A DNA stretch of 52,609 nt from CAYXBG01 sp964463145 (GTDB lineage Bacteria; Acidobacteriota; UBA6911; RPQK01; CBDAPI01): contig CAYXBG010000003.1 in assembly GCA_964463145.1 (NCBI GenBank), positions 1 through 52,609 of the forward strand, given 5' to 3'. The notes under the pieces are model-generated. The model ran no database searches and was not told the origin of the DNA. It saw only the letters and a program-made list of their open reading frames with translations. Below, piece after piece: positions 17,510 to 26,000 of this stretch (the first letter of the stretch is position 1; every line of letters starts with the position of its first letter). The position numbers and the translations under genes were made by a program.

Positions 17510-18676
17510 CTAGCTTTGCTTGGTCATTGATATGGAGTTATTGTTACCCAACCGGAGGTTAAGACGTACGCTATCTGGATCCTGTACCTCGATCACAGCC
17601 GTCCCAAAAGTGATACCGAACTTGGGCAACGAAACCGTATATCTACCGGGAGGAACTCTCACGGAGCTAATGCCGGTACGCCCTCGGAAGTTGATCTTCG
17701 ATGTTTGGTAAGTCTTGCCGGTTTTCTGATTAGCCAGACGAAAACTCAAATTAGCTACTCTGTAAATATCAAAGGCATTATTAGCACTCTTGGAAATACG
17801 AATGGTAACCCGCCTTGGAGTCGCGGCTCGCTTTTCAGCGGCAAGACGCAGCTCCCGGCGCTTTTTGACTGCCTGCAGCCTTTCGGTAGGGAATTGCGCC
17901 TCAATCCATCCCTGAATTTTGTCTTTGGACTCATTGACAATACTGTCCACTAGAGGCAAGACCGTATCAGTGTCAGTCTTGCGGAGCGCTATCCCTACTT
18001 CGATAGTATCTATGACATCACCCACAATCTCGAGATTCCTACCACCAGCTATAGTATCGAGAACATAGGCGATCATATTGAGATCATCCACAACAGCATC
18101 AACTTCTCCAGACCTCAGCTGCAATATGGCCTCATCTAGAGTTCCGATGGGGGTAACCTCGACTCCCATACTTCTGGTCCTGACTCCCTCCTCAACCGGC
18201 GTTCCTCTCCGCACACCTATTTTTTTACCACCGTCAGAACTGGGGTTGAGATTTCCGACCCTTAACGGGGGGGTGGCCATCACTAATTCTGATGTGTAAT
18301 AAGTCTCGGAGAAGGCTAAATCTTCCACCCTCTGGGGAGTTTTCCCATAGACCGCAATGATGAAATCATACCCATTGTTTTTGAGACTCTCTGCCATACT
18401 TTCGTATTCTTTTGGTAGCCAAAAAGGAGTTATGCCTTCTTTATCAATCTCATTGCCAATACGCTTGGCGATCAGGTTGGCCAACTCTGCCTCAGGTCCA
18501 ACATATTCTGAATTCACTTGATGTAAAAGAGGCGCACCAAAGGGGACGGAGCCAATATGCAGCTCGCCGGTCCTTCTAATCTGACTGAGGGTGTCCTTCC
18601 CACCTCCATGGCCACCACACCCAATGAAAGTCAAACTTAATCCAAGTAATAAAAGGCTCACCAACTTCTTCTGCAT
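17510..18676 (-). CDS. Solute-binding lipoprotein (family 3) fused to a C-terminal beta-sandwich
   Basis: The lipobox FIGC puts the lipidated Cys at residue 20. Residues about 35-265 match family 3 periplasmic solute-binding proteins: the opening RRTGELHIGSVPFGAPL, then GPEAELANLIAKRIG and GEVDAVVDDLNMIAYVL. A Lys/Arg/Glu-rich linker (267-290) leads to about 100 residues of beta-rich sequence (GISSVRVPPGRYTVSLPKFG) like a carboxypeptidase regulatory domain. No ABC permease or ATPase is adjacent, so it may be a sensor or a scavenging protein rather than a transporter subunit. The ligand, probably an amino acid or another small polar molecule, is unknown. Confidence 0.8.
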   Translation of the reverse strand: MQKKLVSLLLLGLSLTFIGCGGHGGGKDTLSQIRRTGELHIGSVPFGAPLLHQVNSEYVGPEAELANLIAKRIGNEIDKEGITPFWLPKEYESMAESLKNNGYDFIIAVYGKTPQRVEDLAFSETYYTSELVMATPPLRVGNLNPSSDGGKKIGVRRGTPVEEGVRTRSMGVEVTPIGTLDEAILQLRSGEVDAVVDDLNMIAYVLDTIAGGRNLEIVGDVIDTIEVGIALRKTDTDTVLPLVDSIVNESKDKIQGWIEAQFPTERLQAVKKRRELRLAAEKRAATPRRVTIRISKSANNAFDIYRVANLSFRLANQKTGKTYQTSKINFRGRTGISSVRVPPGRYTVSLPKFGITFGTAVIEVQDPDSVRLNLRLGNNNSISMTKQS

Positions 18677-18742
18677 GCTTTAGTTTTTCCTTTGAAAGCG
18701 ATTCATATTAACATAAAAGGTTAGTTATGATGGTCGGCATTC

Positions 18743-18767
18743 CCCTTAGCTGGCAAGCAGCTAAGGG
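18743..18767. terminator. Strong hairpin between nfuA and the solute-binding gene
   Basis: CCCTTAGCTG (18743-18752) pairs perfectly with CAGCTAAGGG (18758-18767) around a five-base loop. A second hairpin, GGGAGC (18765-18770) with GCTCCC (18778-18783), shares bases with it, so only one can form. There is no clear T-run. The likely role is ending or processing the nfuA transcript. Confidence 0.45.
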
Positions 18768-18823
18768 AGCAGCGCAAGCTCCCCAAACCGGCGACTTAAT
18801 GCCCCCCTCTGACACATCGGGTT

Positions 18824-19426
18824 TCAGTTATAGAAAGGGTTCTCTCCTGTCGAATGATCAGTTACATCAACAACCTCTTCTATCTCAGGCACTAGTTCTT
18901 TAATTCGAGACTCAATCCCATGTTTTAGCGTGACATCTACCATGCCACAACCGTGACAACCACCCCCAAAGCTCAGGTATACTTTATTTTCTTTGACACC
19001 CACAAAAGTGACGGTCCCGCCATGGGCTGCCACAGCACTGTTAATCTCCGTATTGATAAGTCGTTCAACCTTTTCAGTGGCAGGCCCGGTCAAGTCCTCA
19101 CGTGGTCCATCACCAATCTGTGGGATCTCCGGCTGGTTGGGATTATCAAAACGAAAACCACTTTTAAGAATGCCTTCTTCGTAATCCACCGTAGCGCCTT
19201 CCAAGTGCTGGGAACTCGCCGGATCCATAAAAACTCGGATACCTTCTGTATCCAGTACGACATCGTCATTTCTCAGATCGTCATCTCCCACTACACGCAT
19301 ACCGTAGACAAACTCTGCGGTACCATTCGCGGAGGCCTCCAGCCTCAGGGCTGTTTTACCGGTGTTTTTTTGCAGAGCATCGATGATCTGCTCTTTCGCT
19401 CCATCTGTGATCGTCAGTTCAGGCAT
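18824..19426 (-). CDS. nfuA: Fe-S cluster carrier NfuA-type protein
   Basis: The 200-residue protein delivers Fe-S clusters to target enzymes. It starts at ATG 19426, eight or so bases after AGGAAAAG; the frame stays open upstream but without support. The N-terminal half is a degenerate A-type (HesB/IscA) scaffold domain lacking the three Cys but keeping the FDNPNQP end. The C-terminal half is a NifU-like domain with C157-x2-C160 (FGGGCHGCG) that holds a 4Fe-4S cluster at a dimer interface. This arrangement matches E. coli NfuA. The radical SAM, NuoI and ferredoxin proteins encoded here are possible clients. Confidence 0.9.
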   Translation of the reverse strand: MPELTITDGAKEQIIDALQKNTGKTALRLEASANGTAEFVYGMRVVGDDDLRNDDVVLDTEGIRVFMDPASSQHLEGATVDYEEGILKSGFRFDNPNQPEIPQIGDGPREDLTGPATEKVERLINTEINSAVAAHGGTVTFVGVKENKVYLSFGGGCHGCGMVDVTLKHGIESRIKELVPEIEEVVDVTDHSTGENPFYN

Positions 19427-19750
19427 GATTCTTTTCCTAAAATTTCTACTTAACAATTGCCAAAAATTATGGCGCTTCAGAATTCTACCAGAATTTCATC
19501 CGTAACGATTGATCCATCGCGAGGGATCAGTTCCCCGTTAAAGATCCAATTGTGCCATCTAACGCTATTGTAGACAGTTGACCTACTTCTCGACTTGGAT
19601 CATTATTGTCTACTGTCGGAGCAGACATAGCATATGCAAGCTGGGAGTTTTTATTAGAGCGTCATCTCGGGCCTGCGCACTGCGCCCCTATGGGAGGCCG
19701 CGCAACCCTACCCCAACAACAATCCCGTTGGCTGATGAAAGGATATAGAC
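19427..19750. other. Divergent intergenic region
   Basis: This 324-base gap separates nfuA from the divergent radical SAM gene. I see a candidate plus-strand promoter (19578-19606) and several short GC-rich inverted repeats near 19670-19700, such as GCGCACTGCGC. No gene, tRNA or riboswitch is recognisable. Confidence 0.5.
19578..19606 (+). promoter_or_regulatory. Possible promoter for the Tes-like radical SAM gene
   Basis: TTGACC (19578-19583) and CATTAT (19601-19606) are separated by 17 bases, about 145 bases before the start codon. The -35 is close to consensus and the -10 is weak. Confidence 0.3.
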
Positions 19751-21760
19751 ATGGCTAGAGCGAATGCAACTACATGGAAGTACCTGGATAGTGCCCTCTG
19801 CCTTACGGCGGCGACGGCTTTCAACTTCATACAATTCTTCAACAAGCGTCGCCCCAAACCTTCTTTTACTCCCAAATGGTCTGATAAACCACTTCTCAAG
19901 TCGTGGCAGAAGACTAAACCTAATCTCGGTTGGCCCAGAGAGACAGATTCCTTGTGCCCTAAATGCGTCATCGAAGCTAGGGAAAAAATTATTGCCGGGG
20001 AAGAAGATTACCAGATTCTGATTGACGAGAAGGTTGGAGAAGTCAAAGCCAAGATTGTGGAACGTGACAACCAGATCTGGATGATGAAAGACTGCCCTCA
20101 ACACGGAAAGTACGAAGACCTCATGGCAATTGATGCCAACTTTCTGCGCTGGATTGAGAGCAATTTCCCTGGCCGTGATATTCGCTCTCACAACGACACC
20201 AATCTACATAACCATGGGTCTAGCACTATTAAGCATGGCCGAGGCTCCGTCCTGACAGTAGATCTTACCAACCGCTGTAACATGATGTGTGACCCCTGCT
20301 TTATGGACGCCAATCAGGTTGGTTTCGTACACGAACTTGAATGGACCGACATCAAGGAAATCCTGGACAACGCACTTAAAATCAAGCCCCGGCGTCAGAT
20401 GTCAGTTCAATTTTCTGGTGGAGAACCGACCATCTCTCCTCACTTTTTCAGAGCCATCAAGTACTCTCGGAAAATCGGCTACAACAGTGTTCAATGTGCT
20501 ACCAACGGCATCGAATTCGCCAAAAGCAAGGAATTCAGTCAAAAGGCAGCAGAGGCTGGGTTGCGCTTCCTTTACTACCAATTCGATGGGGTAGGGAACG
20601 AAGCCAACAGCCATCGTCATATCGGGAACCTTTTCGACGTCAAGTTGAGGGGTATTGAGAATGCTCACGAAGCGGGGATCGAAATCGTTCTCGTCACTAC
20701 ACTGGTTAATGATGTAAACAACGATCAAGTCGGACCTATCATCCGTTTTGCAATGGATAATCCCAAAAAAGTTGCCTTTATCGCTTTCCAGCCCGTTTCC
20801 TTCACGGGTCGAGATGAGGAAGTTACAGACGAACGTCGCTTGAGACAGCGCTACACTCTCTCTCATCTTGCTCACGATGTGAAGAAGCAAACCGGGATGA
20901 CCGAACCGACTCGTGATTGGTTCCCACTTTCCCTTATGGGTTCCTTCGCGGATTTCGCAGATCTAGCGCATGGACCAGAGGCCGACTGGGGGCAGGTCAG
21001 CTGCGGCTGCCATCCCAATTGCGGAGTTGGTACGGCGGTAATGGTCGATAAAGAAACCAAGGACTTCGCGCCCGTACCCCAGTTTCTCAACATCCCAGGA
21101 CTGGTTAAAGACATGCAAGCAATCACAGATGCTGGGCGGGGTAAGCACTTTTCCAACGCTATGATGGGGCTAGCACTGCTCAAAAACTATAAGCCCTTCT
21201 CGGCTCCACCCAGATTAACTTTAAGTGCAGTCCTGAAAAAATTCGATAAAAGTTTTGGACTGTCTGGATACAATTATGGAGAGGGCAAAGATCGCAGAGA
21301 CGATCCTTGGAATTTCCTGTTTGTAGCTGGTATGTGGTTTCAGGATCTTTTCAATTACGATTTTCGTAGAACGGAAATGTGCATCATTCCTTACGGAACA
21401 CAAGAGGGCGAAATCTCTTTCTGCGCCTATAACACTGGGCACGGTTGGCGCAATATCATCGAGCACATGCACCAGAATGCCAGCGTAGCTAATTGGTACA
21501 AGGAACACGGAAGACACCAGATTTGGGCAGGCGGTAAAAAGGTGGATTTGAGTAGTTACGAACACTCCTTAAAACTGCAGTCGAATGACGTGGAGGCCAT
21601 ACGCGCGAAAAAGGATCTCCCTCAAACTGCAAGAGATGAGAAGCTCGCTGCCCGCGAGGCTGCAAAAGAAGCGGCTCAGGTCCGTGCCTACTATGAAGAA
21701 CAGGTGTTGGGCCAGAAGAGCAAAGAGAAGTTGGTTCAGATCACCACTCCTAACCAGTAA
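19751..21760 (+). CDS. Radical SAM protein of the Tes/MJ0619-like group
   Basis: The 669-residue protein has the radical SAM cluster motif C176-x3-C180-x2-C183 (CNMMCDPC) followed by a GGEPT strand. Before it are C69-x2-C72 (SLCPKC) and C115 in KDCPQHG, a layout like the N-terminal region of MJ0619/tetraether lipid synthase. Further cysteines occur in SCGCHPNCG, MCIIP and FCAYNTG and may bind extra clusters. MJ0619-type enzymes couple lipid alkyl chains; an earlier report gave pterin methylation. The assignment rests on motifs only. The N-terminal 30 residues include a hydrophobic stretch, and the C-terminus is charged. AAAGGA precedes the ATG. A pterin dehydratase and a lipid-type fusion follow. 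Confidence 0.7.
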   Translation: MARANATTWKYLDSALCLTAATAFNFIQFFNKRRPKPSFTPKWSDKPLLKSWQKTKPNLGWPRETDSLCPKCVIEAREKIIAGEEDYQILIDEKVGEVKAKIVERDNQIWMMKDCPQHGKYEDLMAIDANFLRWIESNFPGRDIRSHNDTNLHNHGSSTIKHGRGSVLTVDLTNRCNMMCDPCFMDANQVGFVHELEWTDIKEILDNALKIKPRRQMSVQFSGGEPTISPHFFRAIKYSRKIGYNSVQCATNGIEFAKSKEFSQKAAEAGLRFLYYQFDGVGNEANSHRHIGNLFDVKLRGIENAHEAGIEIVLVTTLVNDVNNDQVGPIIRFAMDNPKKVAFIAFQPVSFTGRDEEVTDERRLRQRYTLSHLAHDVKKQTGMTEPTRDWFPLSLMGSFADFADLAHGPEADWGQVSCGCHPNCGVGTAVMVDKETKDFAPVPQFLNIPGLVKDMQAITDAGRGKHFSNAMMGLALLKNYKPFSAPPRLTLSAVLKKFDKSFGLSGYNYGEGKDRRDDPWNFLFVAGMWFQDLFNYDFRRTEMCIIPYGTQEGEISFCAYNTGHGWRNIIEHMHQNASVANWYKEHGRHQIWAGGKKVDLSSYEHSLKLQSNDVEAIRAKKDLPQTARDEKLAAREAAKEAAQVRAYYEEQVLGQKSKEKLVQITTPNQ

Positions 21761-21984
21761 ATCCAAGCCTTCATCACTTTGCTTCCTATCGGTTAAAGGG
21801 GGCGTGGGGACTTGCCGCTTCGAGACGAAGACAGTTTCGGTGACACGTTTCCGGCCTCGTGCTACCGTTGTGTAAAGGCTAGTACACGTTTATTACCTAA
21901 TGGCTCCAGAAAGACGTGATTTGTTCGATTGCCACAAGAATTTTGGAGGCATTCAGGTTACCATAATTATTGAGAGGTACACTA

Positions 21985-22308
21985 ATGAGTGATCTGGCTA
22001 GTAAAGAATGTGTCCCCTGTCGGGGAGGAGTCCCTGCACTTACAAGCGAGGGGATAGAGCCTTTATTGCAACATATTCAGGGTTGGCAAGTAATCAAAGA
22101 TCATCATCTCCATGGAGACTTCGGATTTCCTGATTTCCAGACAGCCCTGGATTTCGTGAATCAGGTAGGCCACTTGGCCGAGGAACAGGGGCATCATCCA
22201 GATATCTATCTGAGCTGGGGCAAGGTAGTAATCACGATCTGGACTCACAAAATCGACGGTCTTACCGAAAGCGATTTCATACTGGCTGCTAAGATTAACC
22301 GACTTTAA
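21985..22308 (+). CDS. Pterin-4a-carbinolamine dehydratase-like protein
   Basis: The 107-residue protein begins at ATG 21985 after GAGAGG (21972-21977). It has the PCD/DCoH signature: WQVIKDHHLHGDFGFPDFQTALDF, then EEQGHHPDI with the two active-site His, then VVITIWTHKIDGLTESDF. PCDs dehydrate 4a-hydroxytetrahydropterin to recycle the pterin cofactor of aromatic amino acid hydroxylases, but many bacteria carry the gene without such an enzyme, and none is visible here. A Cys pair (ECVPCRGG) near the N-terminus is common in bacterial members. Its place between two lipid-related genes may be functional or chance. Confidence 0.9.
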   Translation: MSDLASKECVPCRGGVPALTSEGIEPLLQHIQGWQVIKDHHLHGDFGFPDFQTALDFVNQVGHLAEEQGHHPDIYLSWGKVVITIWTHKIDGLTESDFILAAKINRL

Positions 22309-22443
22309 TGTGCCCCCATCTGAGACAGGAATTCCCAGCTCTGGCCCTGGCATTTCAGCTCACCTCAATACCTCTCCGACACCTCCGGGCAGGCTTTGCA
22401 TACACATATATCTTGCCATGTTGTAGCATTGAGTGCGTTTCTC

Positions 22444-25104
22444 ATGACGCCAGATTTTTTTGACCAACTCAAACGCAATGCAGAGCTGACACCAAATCGA
22501 ATTGCTCTCCAGCTCCTCGAAGGCAAGGATCAAGCATCTTTCACATTTCATCGCCTGTACCATGAGGTTTCTAAGCTCAGCCAGTTTTTTTCTCGTCACA
22601 TAAACCCTGGTGAGACGCTCGGAATTCTCATGCAAAACCACCCTCGCTGGGGCATCGCCTTTCTCGCCGCCGAAAGTGCCGGCGCAAGAATCCTCCCTCT
22701 CGACGTCCTACACACACCCCAAACTATTGCAGAGCTGATTCGGCATTCCGACTGCTCATTTATAGTCTCGTCTCATCAGCTTTTTGGAAAGTTGGAAGAA
22801 ATCCAGACTCAACTCCAGAGCCCTATCCCTACGCTTGTGATGGATTCACAGAAACCTGACTGCTATGACTGGAAATCCGTACTGGAAAAAGAAACCTACG
22901 CCCCTAAGCTACCACTTTTCCGAAGAGATCCAGAAGAAACCTTGCTCCTTGTCTATACAAGTGGAACTACCGGTAACCCCAAAGGCGTTATGCTCTCTCA
23001 TAACGCCATCTATCTGACCGTAAAGGCAGTTCTGGAAACCGTTCAATTAGACAACGAGGATCACATCCTGTCGGTGTTGCCTCTGTACCATATGCTTGCT
23101 CTGATGGCTAATTTCTTGATGCCTCTTTACGCGGCCACTACTGTCACATATCTAAACACTGTCGAACCCAAAAAAATCTTGGAATCTTTTCGCAATCAGG
23201 AGGTTACAGTTTTCGTTTGTGTACCTCAATTTTACTATCTTCTACACCGTAAAATTTTCCAAAAGGCCAAGCAACGAGGACTACTAAGCTATGTTACTTT
23301 CCAAGTATTCCTCCAGATATCTCGCCTAAGTAACGATTGGCTTGGCTTTAATCCTGGCCGCTTGCTATTCCGGTCTGTTCACCAAAACTTCAACAACTTG
23401 CGCTTGTTCGCAGTGGGAGGGGCTCGCTTTGACAAGAAAGTATTGAAGTCCTTTCGGGATCTGGGCTTTCAGTTTGCGCAGGCATTCGGGATGACGGAAA
23501 CCTCTGCGGTCTCAACTATCTCCGTCTCCAATGGTCTGGGATCGGTAGGGAAACCTATGCCTCATGTAGATCTCAAAATTGATCAACCTGGGATGGACGG
23601 AGTCGGAGAAATTCTCATCTCCGGGCCACACATCATGCAGGCCTACTGGAAAAATAAGGTCGCCACAAGAGATGTTCTAAAAAAAGGCTGGTTACACAGT
23701 GGTGACCTAGGGTACCTGGACCCGGACGGGTACCTTCACATCACTGGTCGTAAGAAAGATGTGATCGTATTAAGTTCAGGTAAAAATATTTCCCCAGAAG
23801 AAATCGAGCAAGCTTACGAAAGCAAGTGTTCATATATACGAGAGATGTGTGTGATCGGAGTCGAAGATGGGAGTCAAGAAAAACTCCACGCAATGATTGT
23901 ACCCGACTTTGAGTATCTAAAAAGCCAACAAGTGATCAACATTTCCGACATGTTACGCTACCAGATCGAGAACCTCTCCGTAGAATTTCCAGGGTACAAA
24001 CGAATCAGAACCTTCGATGTCCTCAGTGAGCCTCTACCCCGAACCCCTACTCGAAAGATTAAACGCTTCGAGGTCACTAGCCTGTTCGAAGATCAAAACA
24101 ACTCTAGAGTCGAGCCCATCTCTCCCAGCTCCAATCCTCGCGACGATCTAGAACGGACAGTCTTCGAGCTCCTGAAAGAAACTGGCAAAGTTACAAGTAT
24201 TCGACACGAGATGAGTCTAGAGCTCGATTGCGGATTTGACTCCCTGGAACGAGTGGAATTCCTTTCCAACATACAAGACACCTTTGGATTAAATATCAAG
24301 AGGGAGGATGCGACCACTATCTTCACCGTCCAGGATCTGATAGACGTTTTGAGGACAACTCTGGGCGGCAGAGCAAGAATAAGTACACGGAACAAAGCAA
24401 CCACCTGGAATGACATTCTGAGTCAGCCCTTGACCGACGAAGAGAAAAACGCAATACGCCTAACCTTAAGGCGCCGCCCTATAGTCGAGATCGTGTACTT
24501 TGGCATGAGTCGGCTTCTTCTTTTCCTAGCCAAAGCCCTTCTCAAGTTAAGATTGGATGGGCAGGACAAACTTCCAACAGATGGTCCTTTCCTGATCTGC
24601 CCCAACCATTTGAGTTACCTAGATGGATTTCTCTTAAGTGCCGGAGTCACTTTTACTCACCTAAAACGCATGGGTTACTTGGGTTACAGTGATTACTTCC
24701 GTACCGGGACTCTTGGTGGATACCTCGGGAGCCTTCTCAAGATTGTACCCGTGGATCCAGACAAACACCTACGCCAAGCACTACGGATCGGAGCTTACGG
24801 GTTGTCAGAAGGTTACATCCTGAGCATATTCCCAGAAGGGGAAAGATCTATAGATGGAGAGATCAAATCCTTCAGAAAGGGACCGGCAATTTTATCCAAA
24901 GAACTCAATGTAGCGGTCATTCCTACTGCTATAATAGGAACCTACGAAGTCTGGCCACGCGGTTCTTCTAAAATAAAGGCTTCCCCCGTGACGATACGTT
25001 TTGGAGATCCTTTAATGCCTCTTGAGCATGAAAGCCACGCCCAGTTTACTCAGCGCATACAAAATTCTGTGCGAGAGTTGCTAGAGGAGGGTGGCGGTTC
25101 ATGA
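22444..25104 (+). CDS. Acyl ligase - acyl carrier - PlsC acyltransferase fusion
   Basis: Three domains are fused. Residues about 1-550 are an AMP-forming acyl ligase with LVYTSGTTGNPKGV near 170 and the late SGDLGYLDPDGYLHITGRKKD motif. Residues about 560-640 are an acyl carrier protein, with the phosphopantetheine Ser at about 600 (CGFDSLERVE). Residues about 690-887 are a PlsC-type acyltransferase with NHLSYLD (His722-x4-Asp727) and FPEGERS. Together they could activate a fatty acid, load it on the carrier and transfer it to a glycerol backbone, similar to Aas proteins plus an extra carrier. I chose ATG 22444; the frame is open from 22396. It overlaps the next gene by four bases. Confidence 0.9.
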   Translation: MTPDFFDQLKRNAELTPNRIALQLLEGKDQASFTFHRLYHEVSKLSQFFSRHINPGETLGILMQNHPRWGIAFLAAESAGARILPLDVLHTPQTIAELIRHSDCSFIVSSHQLFGKLEEIQTQLQSPIPTLVMDSQKPDCYDWKSVLEKETYAPKLPLFRRDPEETLLLVYTSGTTGNPKGVMLSHNAIYLTVKAVLETVQLDNEDHILSVLPLYHMLALMANFLMPLYAATTVTYLNTVEPKKILESFRNQEVTVFVCVPQFYYLLHRKIFQKAKQRGLLSYVTFQVFLQISRLSNDWLGFNPGRLLFRSVHQNFNNLRLFAVGGARFDKKVLKSFRDLGFQFAQAFGMTETSAVSTISVSNGLGSVGKPMPHVDLKIDQPGMDGVGEILISGPHIMQAYWKNKVATRDVLKKGWLHSGDLGYLDPDGYLHITGRKKDVIVLSSGKNISPEEIEQAYESKCSYIREMCVIGVEDGSQEKLHAMIVPDFEYLKSQQVINISDMLRYQIENLSVEFPGYKRIRTFDVLSEPLPRTPTRKIKRFEVTSLFEDQNNSRVEPISPSSNPRDDLERTVFELLKETGKVTSIRHEMSLELDCGFDSLERVEFLSNIQDTFGLNIKREDATTIFTVQDLIDVLRTTLGGRARISTRNKATTWNDILSQPLTDEEKNAIRLTLRRRPIVEIVYFGMSRLLLFLAKALLKLRLDGQDKLPTDGPFLICPNHLSYLDGFLLSAGVTFTHLKRMGYLGYSDYFRTGTLGGYLGSLLKIVPVDPDKHLRQALRIGAYGLSEGYILSIFPEGERSIDGEIKSFRKGPAILSKELNVAVIPTAIIGTYEVWPRGSSKIKASPVTIRFGDPLMPLEHESHAQFTQRIQNSVRELLEEGGGS

Positions 25105-25979
25105 TGTCTGCTCGAGAAATCCCAAAAGCAGATTTCCAAGATCTGGAAACCCTTTGGATACAGATTTCTGGCACTCTGTGCAATTTAAGTTGCACCCACT
25201 GTTTCATCAGTTGCGCACCAGATAATCACGCACTGCCTATGATGCAAACCGAGAAGGTTCTAGGATATTTAAGGGAGGCCGAAGAATTGGGGGTGAAGGA
25301 AATCTACTTCACTGGCGGGGAGCCCTTCCTTCATAAAAATTTCCTGGAAATCTTAAAAGTGACATTACAAAAATTCCCTACATCCATATTAACCAACGGC
25401 CTTCTCATCAATGAGGACCGAGCCGACAAGCTAACTCACATCGCACAGAATTCACACTACTCTCTTGAGATCAGGGTCAGCCTAGATGACTATGAGGAGA
25501 CTCGCAATGACAGCGTTCGTGGACTGGGTACATACCGAAAAGTCCTTGCTGCCTACAAGAGATTGTGGGAAAGGGGCCTTCTTCCGATTCTCGCAGTTAC
25601 AGAAATCAGAGAATACTACTCTCCTGATGACTCGCCCTTCGACGCTTTTGAAAAGTATGTCGAATTGCTCGGATCCCTTGGAGTCCTTCGCCCTCGGATC
25701 AAGATTATCCCGGTCTTCGAGATGGGCATGCTCCCAACCCCTGACAGCCCTACATATATCACTCCTCAAATGATGACGGGCTTCGATCATAGCCTGCTAC
25801 AATGCTCGACATCACGTATTGTAGCCGAAGATGGCATCTACTCCTGTCCTATTCTGGTAAACGAGGAACGGGCACTGATCGGAGACTCCACACTCTCGGG
25901 GTCTCTAGTGTCTTGCGACCTTTACCACACAGCATGTACCACCTGCTATGCCACCGGAATGACCTGTAAGAACTACTAG
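25101..25979 (+). CDS. Radical SAM protein with SPASM-like C-terminus
   Basis: The cluster motif C27-x3-C31-x2-C34 (CNLSCTHC) plus C38 sits near the N-terminus, followed by YFTGGEPFLHK. The C-terminus has six cysteines: C235-x13-C249 with a Gly at 245, then C272, C279-x2-C282 and C289. This resembles a SPASM auxiliary-cluster domain, used by enzymes that modify peptides or other large substrates. The length of 292 residues is compact. The start overlaps the end of the acyl-ligase fusion (ATGA), indicating coupled translation and a shared task. The substrate is unknown. There is no obvious precursor peptide gene next to it. Confidence 0.8.
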   Translation: MMSAREIPKADFQDLETLWIQISGTLCNLSCTHCFISCAPDNHALPMMQTEKVLGYLREAEELGVKEIYFTGGEPFLHKNFLEILKVTLQKFPTSILTNGLLINEDRADKLTHIAQNSHYSLEIRVSLDDYEETRNDSVRGLGTYRKVLAAYKRLWERGLLPILAVTEIREYYSPDDSPFDAFEKYVELLGSLGVLRPRIKIIPVFEMGMLPTPDSPTYITPQMMTGFDHSLLQCSTSRIVAEDGIYSCPILVNEERALIGDSTLSGSLVSCDLYHTACTTCYATGMTCKNY

Positions 25980-26000
25980 CCACAGAAGAGGCCATAGAAT

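Noticed and set aside
19688..20191. Minus-strand 167-residue frame opposite the radical SAM gene
   Set aside because: No motif, and it lies antisense to strong radical SAM coding sequence.
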